Assembly (NCBI RefSeq): GCF_014695385.1 | Contig: NZ_JACJOD010000077.1 | Span: forward strand, 1-42,520 | Source: Trichocoleus sp. FACHB-46 | Lineage (GTDB): Bacteria; Cyanobacteriota; Cyanobacteriia; FACHB-46 | Length of the DNA stretch: 42,520 nucleotides | Direction of reading: 5' to 3' | In this document: piece after piece, positions 8,401 to 16,142 of the stretch | How the letters are laid out: every line of letters starts with the position of its first letter | Position numbering within the stretch: position 1 is the stretch's first letter | Notes under the pieces: generated by a model | Database searches by the model: none | Seen by the model: the letters and a program-made list of their open reading frames with translations, nothing else | What the model was told of the DNA's origin: nothing | Program-made: the position numbers and the translations under genes

Positions 8401-11400
8401 TGGCTATCAATTTGGACAGCTTGCTCTAAAGCTATTGTCACAGTCTCATAATCACGTACTCAAAGCTAGAACATTGCTGATTGTCAATAACTTCATCATT
8501 CACTGGAAAAAACATACTAGAGAATTATCGCAGCCATTACTTGAAGGCTATCAAATTGGGCTAGAAACTGGAGATTTAGAGTCTGCTGCCTACTGTGCTT
8601 ATACTCACTGTTCTCAATCCTACATCAATGGAAAAGAACTCGTAGAGGTTGAACGCGATCTGGTGACCTATGGCGAAGCAATCCATCACATCAAACAAAA
8701 AACAGCACTCACTTGGAATCAGATCCTTCGACAAGTCGTCATCAACTTAATGGGAGGTTCGATCGACTCAACCCGCCTCGTCGGCGAATTCTACAATGAG
8801 GAAATTGAACTGCCACAGTATGAAATTGCAAATGATGAAAGCACTATTTTTAGTGTACGTTCCAAAAAACTTTTCCTATGCTACCTTTTTTCTGATTATG
8901 CTCAAGCCGTTGAAAACGCAGCCCTAGCAGAAACTTATTTGATCCGATTAACTGGCGCAACCCCTGAGCCTTTGTACTATCTCTATGATTCTTTGGCAAG
9001 ACTGGCAACCTATTCTGAAAGCAGTACTCAAGTGCGGTCAGAAATTCTCAAAAAAGTTGCTGTCAGCCAGGAAAAAATGAAGCACTGGGCATATCATGCA
9101 CCGATGAATTATTTGCACAAATATCATCTAGTCGAGGCAGAGAAAGCACGAGTCTTAGGGCAATTTCTTGAGGCTGAAGAGTTTTATGAACGGGCGATCG
9201 CAGGTGCTGCTGAAAATGAGTATATCCAGGAAGAAGCATTAGCTTATGAATTAGCGGCTAAACATTATCTGGCGCGAGGTCGGGAAAAGATTGCTCAAAC
9301 CTATATGAAAGAGGCGCACTACTGCTACGACCGCTGGGGCGCAACCGCTAAAGTTAAAGACTTAGAAAACCGCTATCCACAGTTCTTTTGTCAGTCGCCT
9401 AAAGCCGCTTCCACATCAATTCCTATTACTGCTGAAACTATCACTAATCCCTCCCATACTGCTTTCGATTTAGCAGCAGTGATGAAAGCTTCACAGGCGA
9501 TTTCTCGTGAAATTGAACTGAAGCAACTGCTGCGATCACTGATGCAAACTGTAATTGAGAATGCTGGCGCACAAACCGGATATCTGATTTTAGAAAACTC
9601 AGGAGAATGGTCGATTGAAGCGGCTTGTGAAGTCAATGCCGATGAGAATGCTTGTGCGACTCAGGTGTTACAGTCTATTCCAATTGCCGATCAATTGCCA
9701 GAGTCAATCATTCAATATGTGATTCGGACTCTGGAGCCTGTCACCTTAAATGATGCGACTCGTGAAGGTGCTTTTATTAATGAGCCATACATTCAACAGA
9801 ACCAGCCTCAATCTATTTTCTGTTTGCCGCTGCTGAATCAAGCCAAGCTGGTCGGTGTATTGTATTTAGAAAATCGGTTAGCCACTGGAGTCTTTACACC
9901 AGAGCGATCGCAGGTCTTGCAGCTATTATCGACTCAAGCAGCGATCGCCATCGAAAATGCCAACCTTTACTCAGAACTGCAGGCTAAGGAAAGCAAGATC
10001 ACCCAGTTCCTCGAAGCGATTCCGGTGGGAATTGCGATCGTGGATGCGACGGGTTGCCCTTACTATACCAACCAATGCGGCAATCAACTCATGGGCAAAG
10101 AAACTGATACTTCCATAGCACCGGAGCAGATCTCAGAGGCTTATCAGCTTTATATAGCGGGAACGGATCAAATCTATCCAGCGGAGAGTTTGCCTGCACA
10201 GCAGGCATTAAGGGGCGAACGCATCAGGACTGAAGATATAGAAATTCGTCGAGATCATGTCTCAATTCTAGTTGAGGCACGGGGAACACCAGTTTTTGAT
10301 CAACAGGGCAATATCACTCATGCGATCGCTACCTTTCAGGACATTACAGAGCGCAAACAAGCCGAGAAACTCCTAGCCGACTACAACTGCACTTTAGAGC
10401 AACAGGTCGCAGAACGAACTGCTGCGTTACGACAAAGTGAAGCAAATTACCGCAACCTGCTACAAACCGCGAATTCCGTCATCATTTGCTATGACACGCA
10501 AGGACGAATTCGATACATCAACGATTATGGGGTAAAACTTCTTGGCTATGAAGAACATCAGATTGTAGGGCGAACCTTATTTGAAACCATCATTCCAGAC
10601 ATCGAAACCTCTGGACGCGATGTGAGACCCATGGTCCACGATTTACTTCGTAATCCTCAATTGTACCCGCAAGGCGAGGGTGAAAACCTGTGTCGAGACG
10701 GTCGGCGAGTTTGGATGGCCTGGTCGAATCAAGCCATCTTCAATGACCAGGGAGATGTCGTTGAAATCTTATCGGTGGGCAACGACACTACCCAGCGTAA
10801 ACAAGCAGAAGAGGCTTTACAACGCAGTGAAGCCAAGTTCCGAGCTATCTTTGAAAACTCGCAGGTTGGCATCTACCGAACCCGCCTCTCGGATGGATTA
10901 ATTCTCAATGCCAATCAACGCTATGCCAATCTGCTTGGCTTTGATTCACCAGAAGAAATCATTGGGCTGGAACACACCATCGACTATTTTGTAAATCCCA
11001 GCGATCGCCAAAAAGCCATTGAGGTGATGAAGCGGGATGGGGAAGTGCGAAACTTTGAAACTCAGCTGCGAAAACGAGATGGGACATTGTTCTGGGGACT
11101 TTCCTCTGCTTATCTGAATGCAGACGATGGCTACCTCGAAGGGGTGACTGCGGATATTAGCGATCGCAAACGAGCAGAAGTCGCTCTACAAATGAGTGAA
11201 GAACGACTGCGCTTAGCCTTAACCGCTTCAAATCAGGGACTCTACGATATGAATCTCAAAACTGAAGAAATCGTGGTTAACCCAGAATACGCTTTAATGC
11301 TGGGCTACGATCCAGCAACATTTCACGAGACCAAATCTAGGTGGGTTGAGAGTTTGCATCCTGATGACAGAGAAGCAATGTTTGCAGTTTACAATGGTTT

Positions 11401-12559
11401 TATGACCGGAGAAGCCCCCAACTATCAAGCAGAGTATCGCCTGCGTACCCGAGATGGTCAGTGGAAATGGATTCTTTCTGTCGGCAAAATTGTTGCCTGG
11501 AATGAATCCGGTGAACCTCTCCGAGCGTTGGGAGTTTATACGGATATTGATGATTGCAAACAGGCAGAAGCCGCGCTGCAAGCCTCTGAAGCAGAACTGC
11601 GGGCACTCGTTTCAGCCATTCCCGATCCGCTGTTTGTCCTTACTGCTGAAGGGCGGGTGATCGAAGCAGTCGAAGTGAAACCGAATCAGTTGTATCGACC
11701 TATTGAGGAGCAGATTGGTCAAACACTGCACCAGATTTTTGAAAAAGAACAAGCCGATGAATTCCTGGGTTACGTTCGGCAAGTACTGAGAACCCAACAA
11801 ATGCTCACAGTTGAGTACAGCTTGCAGATAGCTGAACAAGAAGCTTGGTTTTCGGCTCGCATTGCCCCAATCAGCCTCGATCAGGTGATTTGGTTGGCGC
11901 GAGATATTACGCCGCAAAAGCAAGCAGAAGCAGCCTCAATTTTAGAGGAGCGCAACCGCATGGCGCGTGAAATTCACGACACACTCGCTCAGGCGTTTAC
12001 GGGCATTCTGGCTCAGGTGGGAGCAGCAAAACAGGTGCTAACAGATGATTTAGAAGCAGCTCAAGCACACCTAGACCTGATCAAAGAATTGGGGCGAACT
12101 GGACTGACTGAAGCACGGCGATCGGTCGTCGCACTCCGTCCTCAGCTTCTAGAGGAGGGCAGTTTACAGAGCGCTCTGCACCGTCTCGTCGCTCAACTCA
12201 GAACTGCCGCAATGGATACCACTTTGTATTATGAGATTGAGGGTGCAGTGTATTCTCTACCGGCTGAAGTCGAGAATAACCTACTACGGATGGGGCAGGA
12301 AGCATTAACCAATGCGATTAAACATGCCAATGCTGACGAAATTCGAGTTGAGCTAGTCTACGATCGCGATCAGTTTTGCTTGCGCGTGAAAGACAATGGA
12401 CAGGGCTTTGGAGTTGGAAGTATTTCAGCCTCTGAGGGGTTTGGCTTACTCGGCATGAGCGAACGAGCAGAGCGCATCGGTGCACAACTCACGATTCGGA
12501 GTCAACCTGGAGAAGGAACAGAGATGATTGTCACCATCGATCGGGAGGCATCACAATGA
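5471..12559 (+). CDS. Giant hybrid sensor: Ser/Thr kinase - AAA ATPase - GAF - PAS repeats - HisKA_3 histidine kinase
   Basis: The 2362-residue product has, in order: a protein-kinase domain (about 1-270, catalytic HKDINPGN near 130, DFG near 150, then LSPEQTGRMNR); an AAA/STAND-like ATPase (LYGRE near 302, Walker A GYAGIGKTAL near 352, Walker B VIFLDDLQWID near 478); a long helical repeat region (about 600-1300); a GAF domain (about 1335-1500); about five PAS/PAC units (1505-2150, several ending 'D-I-T-x-R-K-Q-A-E'); HisKA_3 with REIHDTLAQ, phospho-acceptor His2169; and HATPase_c (NAIKHA, DNGQGF, GFGLLGMSERA) to the end. I chose ATG 5471 because GGGGGAG lies 7 bases before it; ATG 5456 is part of that site. 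Its stop overlaps the response regulator start by 4 bases. The signal sensed is unknown. Confidence 0.95.
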   Translation: MITLPGIIIHSKIYESLASLVYRGIREQDNCAVIAKVLKQDYPSPQDLTRYRQEYEITRFLNIEGVVKAYSQQDYQRTLVILLEDFGGESLECWMRQQLDFSPMPLSVFLNMAIAITDTLGKIHAAHVIHKDINPGNIVFNPRTSVVKIIDFGIATRFSRTNRTFKSLHLLEGTPAYLSPEQTGRMNRMLDYRTDFYSLGATFYELLTGQLPFPTNDLLELVHCHIARPPAPPHELNATIPQPVSDLILKLMAKNAEDRYQSAWGIKADLERCAQQLAEVGLIEPMPLGLQDVSEQFCIPQKLYGREAKIEALLAAFDRVAGNEGVGEWRSGGAEEDITLLPHREMMLVSGYAGIGKTALVQELHKPLTANQGYFISGKFDQFGRNIPYSAIVNALQKLVQQLLSEPDEQVEVWRSRLLTALGSNGQIIIDVIPEVEFIVGEQPPVPEVGATEAQNRFNLTFQRFVRAFCAKEHPLVIFLDDLQWIDSATLKLIELILLDEQIQYLFLIGAYRNNELTPTHPLVLTLESLRNQGAVLQEIILTPLTLEPLSQLIAETLHHNPDTVRSLAQVVLRKTEGNPFFVGEFLKLLHSENLLTFDAQQLSWQWNLTEIEAQDITDNVVELLLRQLQKLPEATQQVLSIAACVGSEFDLETLAIVCEKSPKAIFQDLLEAIQAGLIQPLSELDEDLLVQEYKFLHDRVQQAAYALIDESCKQVVHLQIGRNLLKKTLPEQLSERLFEIVDHLNHGIELACDQAERDEIAKLNLLAGQKAKGAIAYSTAGNYLATGRQWLEDFSWQTNYDLTLELYVEATEVAYLCGEFEQVEYWAAIVLQEAKTVLDTVKVYEVKIQTDIAQNQPLKATNTALQVLPQLEINFPTTPSQSDIRLELDTIAALFNEKEVESLIDLPEMTEPSKLAAMRILSSITIAAQIAASNLIPLLAAKQVNLSIQYGNAFVSPFAYATFGLILCGRFGNIETGYQFGQLALKLLSQSHNHVLKARTLLIVNNFIIHWKKHTRELSQPLLEGYQIGLETGDLESAAYCAYTHCSQSYINGKELVEVERDLVTYGEAIHHIKQKTALTWNQILRQVVINLMGGSIDSTRLVGEFYNEEIELPQYEIANDESTIFSVRSKKLFLCYLFSDYAQAVENAALAETYLIRLTGATPEPLYYLYDSLARLATYSESSTQVRSEILKKVAVSQEKMKHWAYHAPMNYLHKYHLVEAEKARVLGQFLEAEEFYERAIAGAAENEYIQEEALAYELAAKHYLARGREKIAQTYMKEAHYCYDRWGATAKVKDLENRYPQFFCQSPKAASTSIPITAETITNPSHTAFDLAAVMKASQAISREIELKQLLRSLMQTVIENAGAQTGYLILENSGEWSIEAACEVNADENACATQVLQSIPIADQLPESIIQYVIRTLEPVTLNDATREGAFINEPYIQQNQPQSIFCLPLLNQAKLVGVLYLENRLATGVFTPERSQVLQLLSTQAAIAIENANLYSELQAKESKITQFLEAIPVGIAIVDATGCPYYTNQCGNQLMGKETDTSIAPEQISEAYQLYIAGTDQIYPAESLPAQQALRGERIRTEDIEIRRDHVSILVEARGTPVFDQQGNITHAIATFQDITERKQAEKLLADYNCTLEQQVAERTAALRQSEANYRNLLQTANSVIICYDTQGRIRYINDYGVKLLGYEEHQIVGRTLFETIIPDIETSGRDVRPMVHDLLRNPQLYPQGEGENLCRDGRRVWMAWSNQAIFNDQGDVVEILSVGNDTTQRKQAEEALQRSEAKFRAIFENSQVGIYRTRLSDGLILNANQRYANLLGFDSPEEIIGLEHTIDYFVNPSDRQKAIEVMKRDGEVRNFETQLRKRDGTLFWGLSSAYLNADDGYLEGVTADISDRKRAEVALQMSEERLRLALTASNQGLYDMNLKTEEIVVNPEYALMLGYDPATFHETKSRWVESLHPDDREAMFAVYNGFMTGEAPNYQAEYRLRTRDGQWKWILSVGKIVAWNESGEPLRALGVYTDIDDCKQAEAALQASEAELRALVSAIPDPLFVLTAEGRVIEAVEVKPNQLYRPIEEQIGQTLHQIFEKEQADEFLGYVRQVLRTQQMLTVEYSLQIAEQEAWFSARIAPISLDQVIWLARDITPQKQAEAASILEERNRMAREIHDTLAQAFTGILAQVGAAKQVLTDDLEAAQAHLDLIKELGRTGLTEARRSVVALRPQLLEEGSLQSALHRLVAQLRTAAMDTTLYYEIEGAVYSLPAEVENNLLRMGQEALTNAIKHANADEIRVELVYDRDQFCLRVKDNGQGFGVGSISASEGFGLLGMSERAERIGAQLTIRSQPGEGTEMIVTIDREASQ

Positions 12560-13179
12560 GCCAAGCCATTCGGGTTCTGATTGCAGACGATCATGCCATT
12601 TTTCGGCAAGGATTAGCCACGATTATTAATCGTGACCCAGATATGCAGGTGATTGCACAAGCCGAAAATGGGGAACAAGCGATCGCTCTATTTGGGGAAC
12701 ACCAACCGGATGTCACGCTCATGGATCTGCGAATGCCTGAAGTGGAGGGAGTTGCCGCCATCGGTGCAATTCGTGCTACGGCTAAATCTGCTCGGATTAT
12801 TGTACTGACCACGTATGATAGTGACGAAGATACCTATCGGGGATTGCAGGCAGGCGCAAAAGGATACCTGTTGAAAGAAACTGAACCTGACGAGCTTCTA
12901 AATGCCATTCGTACCGTTCATCGGGGTCAGAAGTATATTCCGCCTGACGTGGGAGCAAAGTTGGTACAGCGGCTCAGCAATCCAGAACTGAGTGAAAGAG
13001 AACTGGCGGTACTCCGCTCACTCGCACAGGGGATGAGTAACGCTGATATTGCGGCTGCTTTGAGTATCGGTGAAGGTACGGTTAAATCCCATGTCAATCG
13101 GATTTTGAATAAGCTAGATGTTAGCGATCGTACTCAAGCTGTGATTGTTGCCGTCAAACGCGGCATTGTGAATTTGTAG
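12556..13179 (+). CDS. NarL/FixJ-family response regulator (receiver + LuxR HTH)
   Basis: The 207 residues comprise a receiver domain (acidic pocket Asp11-Asp12, phospho-acceptor Asp57 in VTLMDLRMPE, switch Thr in IIVLTTYDSDEDT, Lys in YLLKETEPDE) and a LuxR-type helix-turn-helix (LSERELAVLRSLAQGMSNAD, then GTVKSHVNRILNKLDVSDR). ATGA overlap with the kinase gene indicates translational coupling, and HisKA_3 kinases normally pair with NarL-type regulators, so these two are almost surely partners. Targets are unknown; the palindrome present in both flanking repeats is the obvious candidate operator. The stop codon lies at the start of the right inverted repeat. Confidence 0.96.
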   Translation: MSQAIRVLIADDHAIFRQGLATIINRDPDMQVIAQAENGEQAIALFGEHQPDVTLMDLRMPEVEGVAAIGAIRATAKSARIIVLTTYDSDEDTYRGLQAGAKGYLLKETEPDELLNAIRTVHRGQKYIPPDVGAKLVQRLSNPELSERELAVLRSLAQGMSNADIAAALSIGEGTVKSHVNRILNKLDVSDRTQAVIVAVKRGIVNL

Positions 13180-13322
13180 GATGTGCTTTCGATCAGATTC
13201 GGCTTCTAACTTAAGTTAGAGTCAGCCTTCTACTTTGCGATCGCATCGTTACTCTACCAATTTGTACTGTAAAAGTTTTAACTTGCTGTAGAAGACGACT
13301 TAAAGGCGATCTCCTACATTGA
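13174..13322 (-). repeat. ~149-bp imperfect inverted repeat, right copy
   Basis: Reverse-complement partner of 4940-5088. It begins at the response-regulator stop codon and ends about 100 bases before the peptidoglycan-binding protein gene. On the plus strand both it and the complement of the left copy can be read as LKLE-[SP]-AFY with a hydrophobic run ending YQF-[VA]-L-stop, so the repeat may derive from a short membrane-peptide frame or the edge of an old gene. Confidence 0.75.
13205..13220. promoter_or_regulatory. Perfect 16-bp palindrome TCTAACTTAAGTTAGA, second copy
   Basis: Identical to 5042-5057. It lies 200 bases before the gene at 13420 and just after the response-regulator gene, so it could serve as an operator for the downstream gene in either orientation. 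Confidence 0.5.
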
Positions 13323-13419
13323 ATGTATGCAATAAAAGTGCATCCAATCAGACAAATCATACTCCTCTAAAGCGGTAAACCTGATCGAATTTTCAATCCT
13401 AATTATTGGAGATAAATCT

Positions 13420-13794
13420 ATGACTTCTACCCCCACAGCCACAGCGACAGACCCAACGCTACGCCAAGGCGATTCTGGTGCTGCTGTCAGTGAGCTACAA
13501 CAATTGTTGAATACCAAAGGAATCAACATTGCAGTCGATGGAATCTTTGGCAGTGCGACTCGCGCCGCGGTGGTTCAGTTTCAACAGCAAAGTGGACTTG
13601 CTGTAGATGGCATCGTTGGACCTAAAACCTGGCAAGCCCTTCGTCGAGGTGGCCCCATTCAACTGACTGATGCAGCCATTTACTACGAGCCATCGAAATA
13701 TCCCTATCAAAAAGAGGCGTTTGAATGGTTGCAATCCCAGATTTCTAGATCAAATCTAGAGGAATTTGCTCGCCGTTGGCGGAACCTACGCTAA
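13420..13794 (+). CDS. Small peptidoglycan-binding (PG_binding_1) domain protein, no signal peptide
   Basis: The 124-residue product contains one PG_binding_1 repeat: LRQGDSGAAVSELQQLLN, then VDGIFGSATRAAVVQFQQQ and VDGIVGPKTWQAL. A C-terminal helix-rich tail (EAFEWLQSQISRSNLEEFARRW) follows. GGAG lies 9 bases before the ATG. There is no signal peptide, unlike the similar protein at 34421, so either it stays in the cytoplasm or the domain is used for something else. A hairpin-like stretch at 13771-13795 covers the last codons. A different C-terminus could be read if those 25 bases were removed, but I cannot show that they are an insertion. Confidence 0.85.
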   Translation: MTSTPTATATDPTLRQGDSGAAVSELQQLLNTKGINIAVDGIFGSATRAAVVQFQQQSGLAVDGIVGPKTWQALRRGGPIQLTDAAIYYEPSKYPYQKEAFEWLQSQISRSNLEEFARRWRNLR

Positions 13795-13920
13795 CGCAGC
13801 CATCACCGATTTCAAAGTTATTCAGCCTAGGTTCAAATTGCTGACGCTGGGAATGCCTAAATCATAGGGTTTTTCCCAGCTTTCGTGGCAATGTTCTAGG
13901 TTTGATACAGATGTAGAAAA

Positions 13921-14478
13921 ATGAACGACGATCGTAGCCATAGTTCCTTACTTGTACCTCCTTCAACCCAAGATTGGATGCAAGGTGTGCTGAGTGCTAA
14001 GGTCGTGCTGGTGATGTATGGAGACTATCAATGTCCTAGAAGTGCAGACGTTTATAAGCTGATTAAAGCGATCAAACGAGAGCTTAGTGCTGCTTCTGGA
14101 GGGGATGATTTATGTTTTATCTTCCGTCATTTTCCACAAACAAAGATTTATCCCCATGCTCAACGGGCAGCCCAAGTCGCCGAAGCCGCCGCCGCCCAAG
14201 GAAAGTTTTGGTTAATGAGCGATACTTTATTTGACCATCAACAAAGGTTGGAGAACGGTTATCTTGTCGAGTACGCCAATGATTTAGGGCTTGACATTCC
14301 TCAGTTTCTCAAAGAGTTGTCTAAACAAGTGCATATCGATCGCATCAACGAAGATATTGAAGGCGGAATGCAGAGTGGAGTAACGACTGCTCCAGCCCTA
14401 TTCATCAATAACATTCGATATACCGGACGCTGGAAGATGACAGAGTTAATAACAGCCATTGTTGCTGCAAGTCATTAA
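13921..14478 (+). CDS. DsbA-family thioredoxin-fold protein with CPRS active site
   Basis: The 185-residue product reads VVLVMYGDYQCPRSADVYKL at the position of the DsbA active-site strand. It then has FIFRHFPQTKIYPHAQRAAQ, an all-helical insertion and GVTTAPALFINNIRYTG containing the cis-proline loop. The usual CxxC is CPRS, so only one active-site cysteine remains. There is no signal peptide. A cytoplasmic monothiol reductase, isomerase or glutathione-linked role is therefore more likely than disulfide formation. The ribosome site is weak. It stands alone between the peptidoglycan-binding gene and a stretch of regulator fragments. Confidence 0.85.
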   Translation: MNDDRSHSSLLVPPSTQDWMQGVLSAKVVLVMYGDYQCPRSADVYKLIKAIKRELSAASGGDDLCFIFRHFPQTKIYPHAQRAAQVAEAAAAQGKFWLMSDTLFDHQQRLENGYLVEYANDLGLDIPQFLKELSKQVHIDRINEDIEGGMQSGVTTAPALFINNIRYTGRWKMTELITAIVAASH

Positions 14479-14525
14479 GCTTCCCAACCTTTGCTTGCCA
14501 TCCATTTTTGACTGAGGACAATTTT

Positions 14526-14894
14526 ATGAAATTCAGTCCACGATCGACCAAAAATGATTTCAAGCAATCGAGGTTTTCAACTCAGACTCATTTTCCCACT
14601 GCGCGCTCTCCTAATCATGCTCTTGTTACGGTTGCCCAAGAGGTCGCTGAGCGGCTCCAATAAGCCTATCCTCTTTCATCTGATGACAGTAACTCGGTTG
14701 AGGCGATCGATATTCGCGCAGTTGATTCAGACTTGAGGCAAATGATTCTCGCTGAATCACTCACAGATCGGGAGTTGGAGGTGTTGCAATTGATTGTTGA
14801 TGGAGACAACAGTATCGCGATCGCTCGGAAGCTTAATATTTCTGTGGGTACGGCAAAAACTCATATTCGCGACATTCTGAAGAAGTTCAGATGA
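14526..14894 (+). pseudogene. LuxR-type regulator remnant with in-frame stop, joined to an AraC fragment
   Basis: From ATG 14526 the frame reads MKFSPRSTKNDFKQSRFSTQ and then AEVAERLQ-like sequence up to a TAA at 14661-14663. It continues in the same frame through ESLTDRELEVLQLIVDGDNS and KLNISVGTAKTHIRDILKKF, a LuxR/NarL-type DNA-binding helix-turn-helix. The end of the normal domain is missing: at 14892-14894 the frame stops and the next bases encode the C-terminus of an AraC regulator in register with AraC genes elsewhere. I read this as a recombinational fusion of two broken regulator genes. Confidence 0.7.
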
Positions 14895-15114
14895 GCATTC
14901 AAACAGGCGATCGACATTTCTCCACACCAGTATGTGATTCAACAACGAGTGGAACAAGCAAAGTTAATGCTGTCGAAAACGGATTTGGCGATACGTGCTA
15001 CGCACAGGCTACGCCAACGCAGATATTGCTTTACAAGTCGGTTTCTCTAGCCAGAACCATTTAAACCAACAGTTTAAGCGCCGCACTGGAATGACCCCAA
15101 AACAGGTGCGCTAA
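14895..15114 (+). pseudogene. AraC-family regulator, C-terminal fragment interrupted by a 25-bp insert
   Basis: The frame reads AFKQAIDISPHQYVIQQRVE, QAKLMLSKTDLAI, then is broken at 14993. After 25 foreign bases it resumes ADIALQVGFSSQNHLNQQFK, RRTGMTPKQVR, stop at 15112-15114. These are the two helix-turn-helix motifs of AraC/XylS proteins in the cyanobacterial group that ends 'TGMTPKQ-[IV]-R'. No ligand-binding N-terminus is present. Related fragments lie at 16047-16112 and 24234-24613. Directly downstream is the first of the 21-bp-spaced repeat promoters. Confidence 0.85.
14993..15017. repeat. 25-bp insert (type 1) inside an AraC gene
   Basis: Bases ACGTGCTACGCACAGGCTAC plus GCCAA separate GCGAT from CGCAGATATTGC. 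Removing exactly 25 bases restores both a HIP1 octamer (GCGATCGC) and the AraC reading frame. The insert holds two copies of GCTACGC. It resembles the very small mobile repeats described in cyanobacteria. Confidence 0.75.
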
Positions 15115-15118
15115 CAGG

Positions 15119-15160
15119 AAGAATCTGACGAGTTAGGTTAAGAATCTGAAAGAAGTCGAG
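15119..15160 (+). promoter_or_regulatory. Tandem AAGAATCTGA repeats 21 bp apart (AraC operator candidate) upstream of an SDR gene
   Basis: AAGAATCTGACG begins at 15119 and AAGAATCTGAAAGAAGTCGA at 15140. The 21-bp step places both on the same DNA face. The same pair with the same step occurs at 17365/17386 and 24620/24641. Downstream of the second motif GAACTCAGAACACT and TAGATAGAAC are shared with the 17.4-kb promoter. Two direct half-sites two turns apart are the usual AraC/XylS arrangement. Confidence 0.65.
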
Positions 15161-15206
15161 CACAAGAACTCAGAACACTCAGAACATTCAAAATAGATAG
15201 AACGGC

Positions 15207-15230
15207 AGGATTAATATCTCCATTAATCCT
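15207..15230. promoter_or_regulatory. Perfect 9-bp inverted repeat in the SDR leader
   Basis: AGGATTAAT, a six-base loop ATCTCC, and ATTAATCCT. It lies about 44 bases before the SDR start codon and is followed by ATTTAG. It could be a leader hairpin or a second operator; it is AT-rich and not a convincing terminator. Confidence 0.45.
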
Positions 15231-15273
15231 ATTTAGAAGTACGCCTGATCGTCTTTCATGGAGAAATAAGGCA

Positions 15274-16062
15274 ATGACACAAGATAAACCAAAAATTGCT
15301 CTAGTGGCAGGAGCGAGTCGAGGACTGGGAAAGAATACTGCTTTAGCAGTGGCAAAGAAAGGAGTGGGCGTAATTGTGACCTACCTCAACGGTGAAGCGG
15401 AAGCAAAATCCGTTGTTTCTGAAGTTGAGGCAATTGGCAATAAAGCAGTGGCATTGCAGCTCGATATCGGCAAAATCGAAACCCTTGATGCGTTTGTAAT
15501 AAAAGTCAAGCAAGCCCTGCAAAACACTTGGGACATCGAGCAGTTTGATTTCCTCATCAATAACGCCGGAATTAGTAGCGGCTCACTGTTTGCAGAAACA
15601 ACAGAGGAAGAATTTGATCGAATATTCAACATTAACTTCAAGGGTGTCTTCTTTCTCACTCAGAAGTTGCTGCCATTGCTCAAAGATGGTGGACGAATCG
15701 TGAATGTTTCATCGTTTCTGACCCGCACCATAAGCCCAGGACGAGCGATCTATGCCAGCACGAAGGGCGCGATCGAGGTTCTGACTCGCTCCTTAGCGAA
15801 GGAACTAGGACAGCGGCAAATCACAGTGAATGTAGTCGCTCCAGGAGCGATCGCAACCGAGGGCAGTGTCGTGCAGGACAATCCAGAGATCAATAAGTAC
15901 GTCGCGTCCCAAACTGCTTGAGGTCGGGTGGGTGAACCTGATGATATTGGAGGGGCGATCGCGCTGTTGCTGTCGGAAGAGAACCGATGGATTACTGGAC
16001 AGAGAATCGAAGTCTCCGGGGGCAGTCTCTCTAGCTCGAACTCGCCAGTCAAAGCCATCTGA
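15274..16062 (+). pseudogene. SDR-family oxidoreductase with a TGA stop at codon 216
   Basis: The product has the Rossmann glycine motif (VAGASRGLG), NNAG, the catalytic Ser of VNVSSFLTR and YASTK. It stops with TGA at 15919-15921 after YVASQTA, but the same frame continues GRVGEPDDIGGAIALLLSEE, NRWITGQRIEVSGG, the normal SDR C-terminus. So one nonsense change, or TGA readthrough, separates a 215-residue truncated form from the full enzyme. The last codons (after EVSGG) run into an AraC tail, replacing the usual two or three terminal residues. GGAG precedes the ATG. The promoter carries the 21-bp repeat pair. The truncated form would lack the C-terminal dimer and substrate-loop part. Confidence 0.85.
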
Positions 16063-16112
16063 CGCAACAGTTTAAGCGCCTGACTGGAATGACCCCAAAA
16101 CAGATTCGCTAA
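16047..16112 (+). pseudogene. AraC-family regulator, last 21 codons only
   Basis: SQSHLTQQFKRLTGMTPKQI plus R and a TAA at 16110-16112, in a frame different from the overlapping SDR readthrough frame. It matches the end of the other AraC fragments. It shows that a recombination joined the 3' end of an SDR gene to the 3' end of an AraC gene just before the protease gene. Confidence 0.8.
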
Positions 16113-16142
16113 CTCTATGACGCACGAGTTAAGGAGACAAAG

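Noticed and set aside
13771-13795. Possible third 25-bp insert at the end of the peptidoglycan-binding gene at 13420
   Set aside because: The 25 bases form a hairpin-like unit and their removal opens 23 further codons. But FARRWRN may be the natural end of the protein and a short open frame is likely by chance. No intact paralogue is available to decide.
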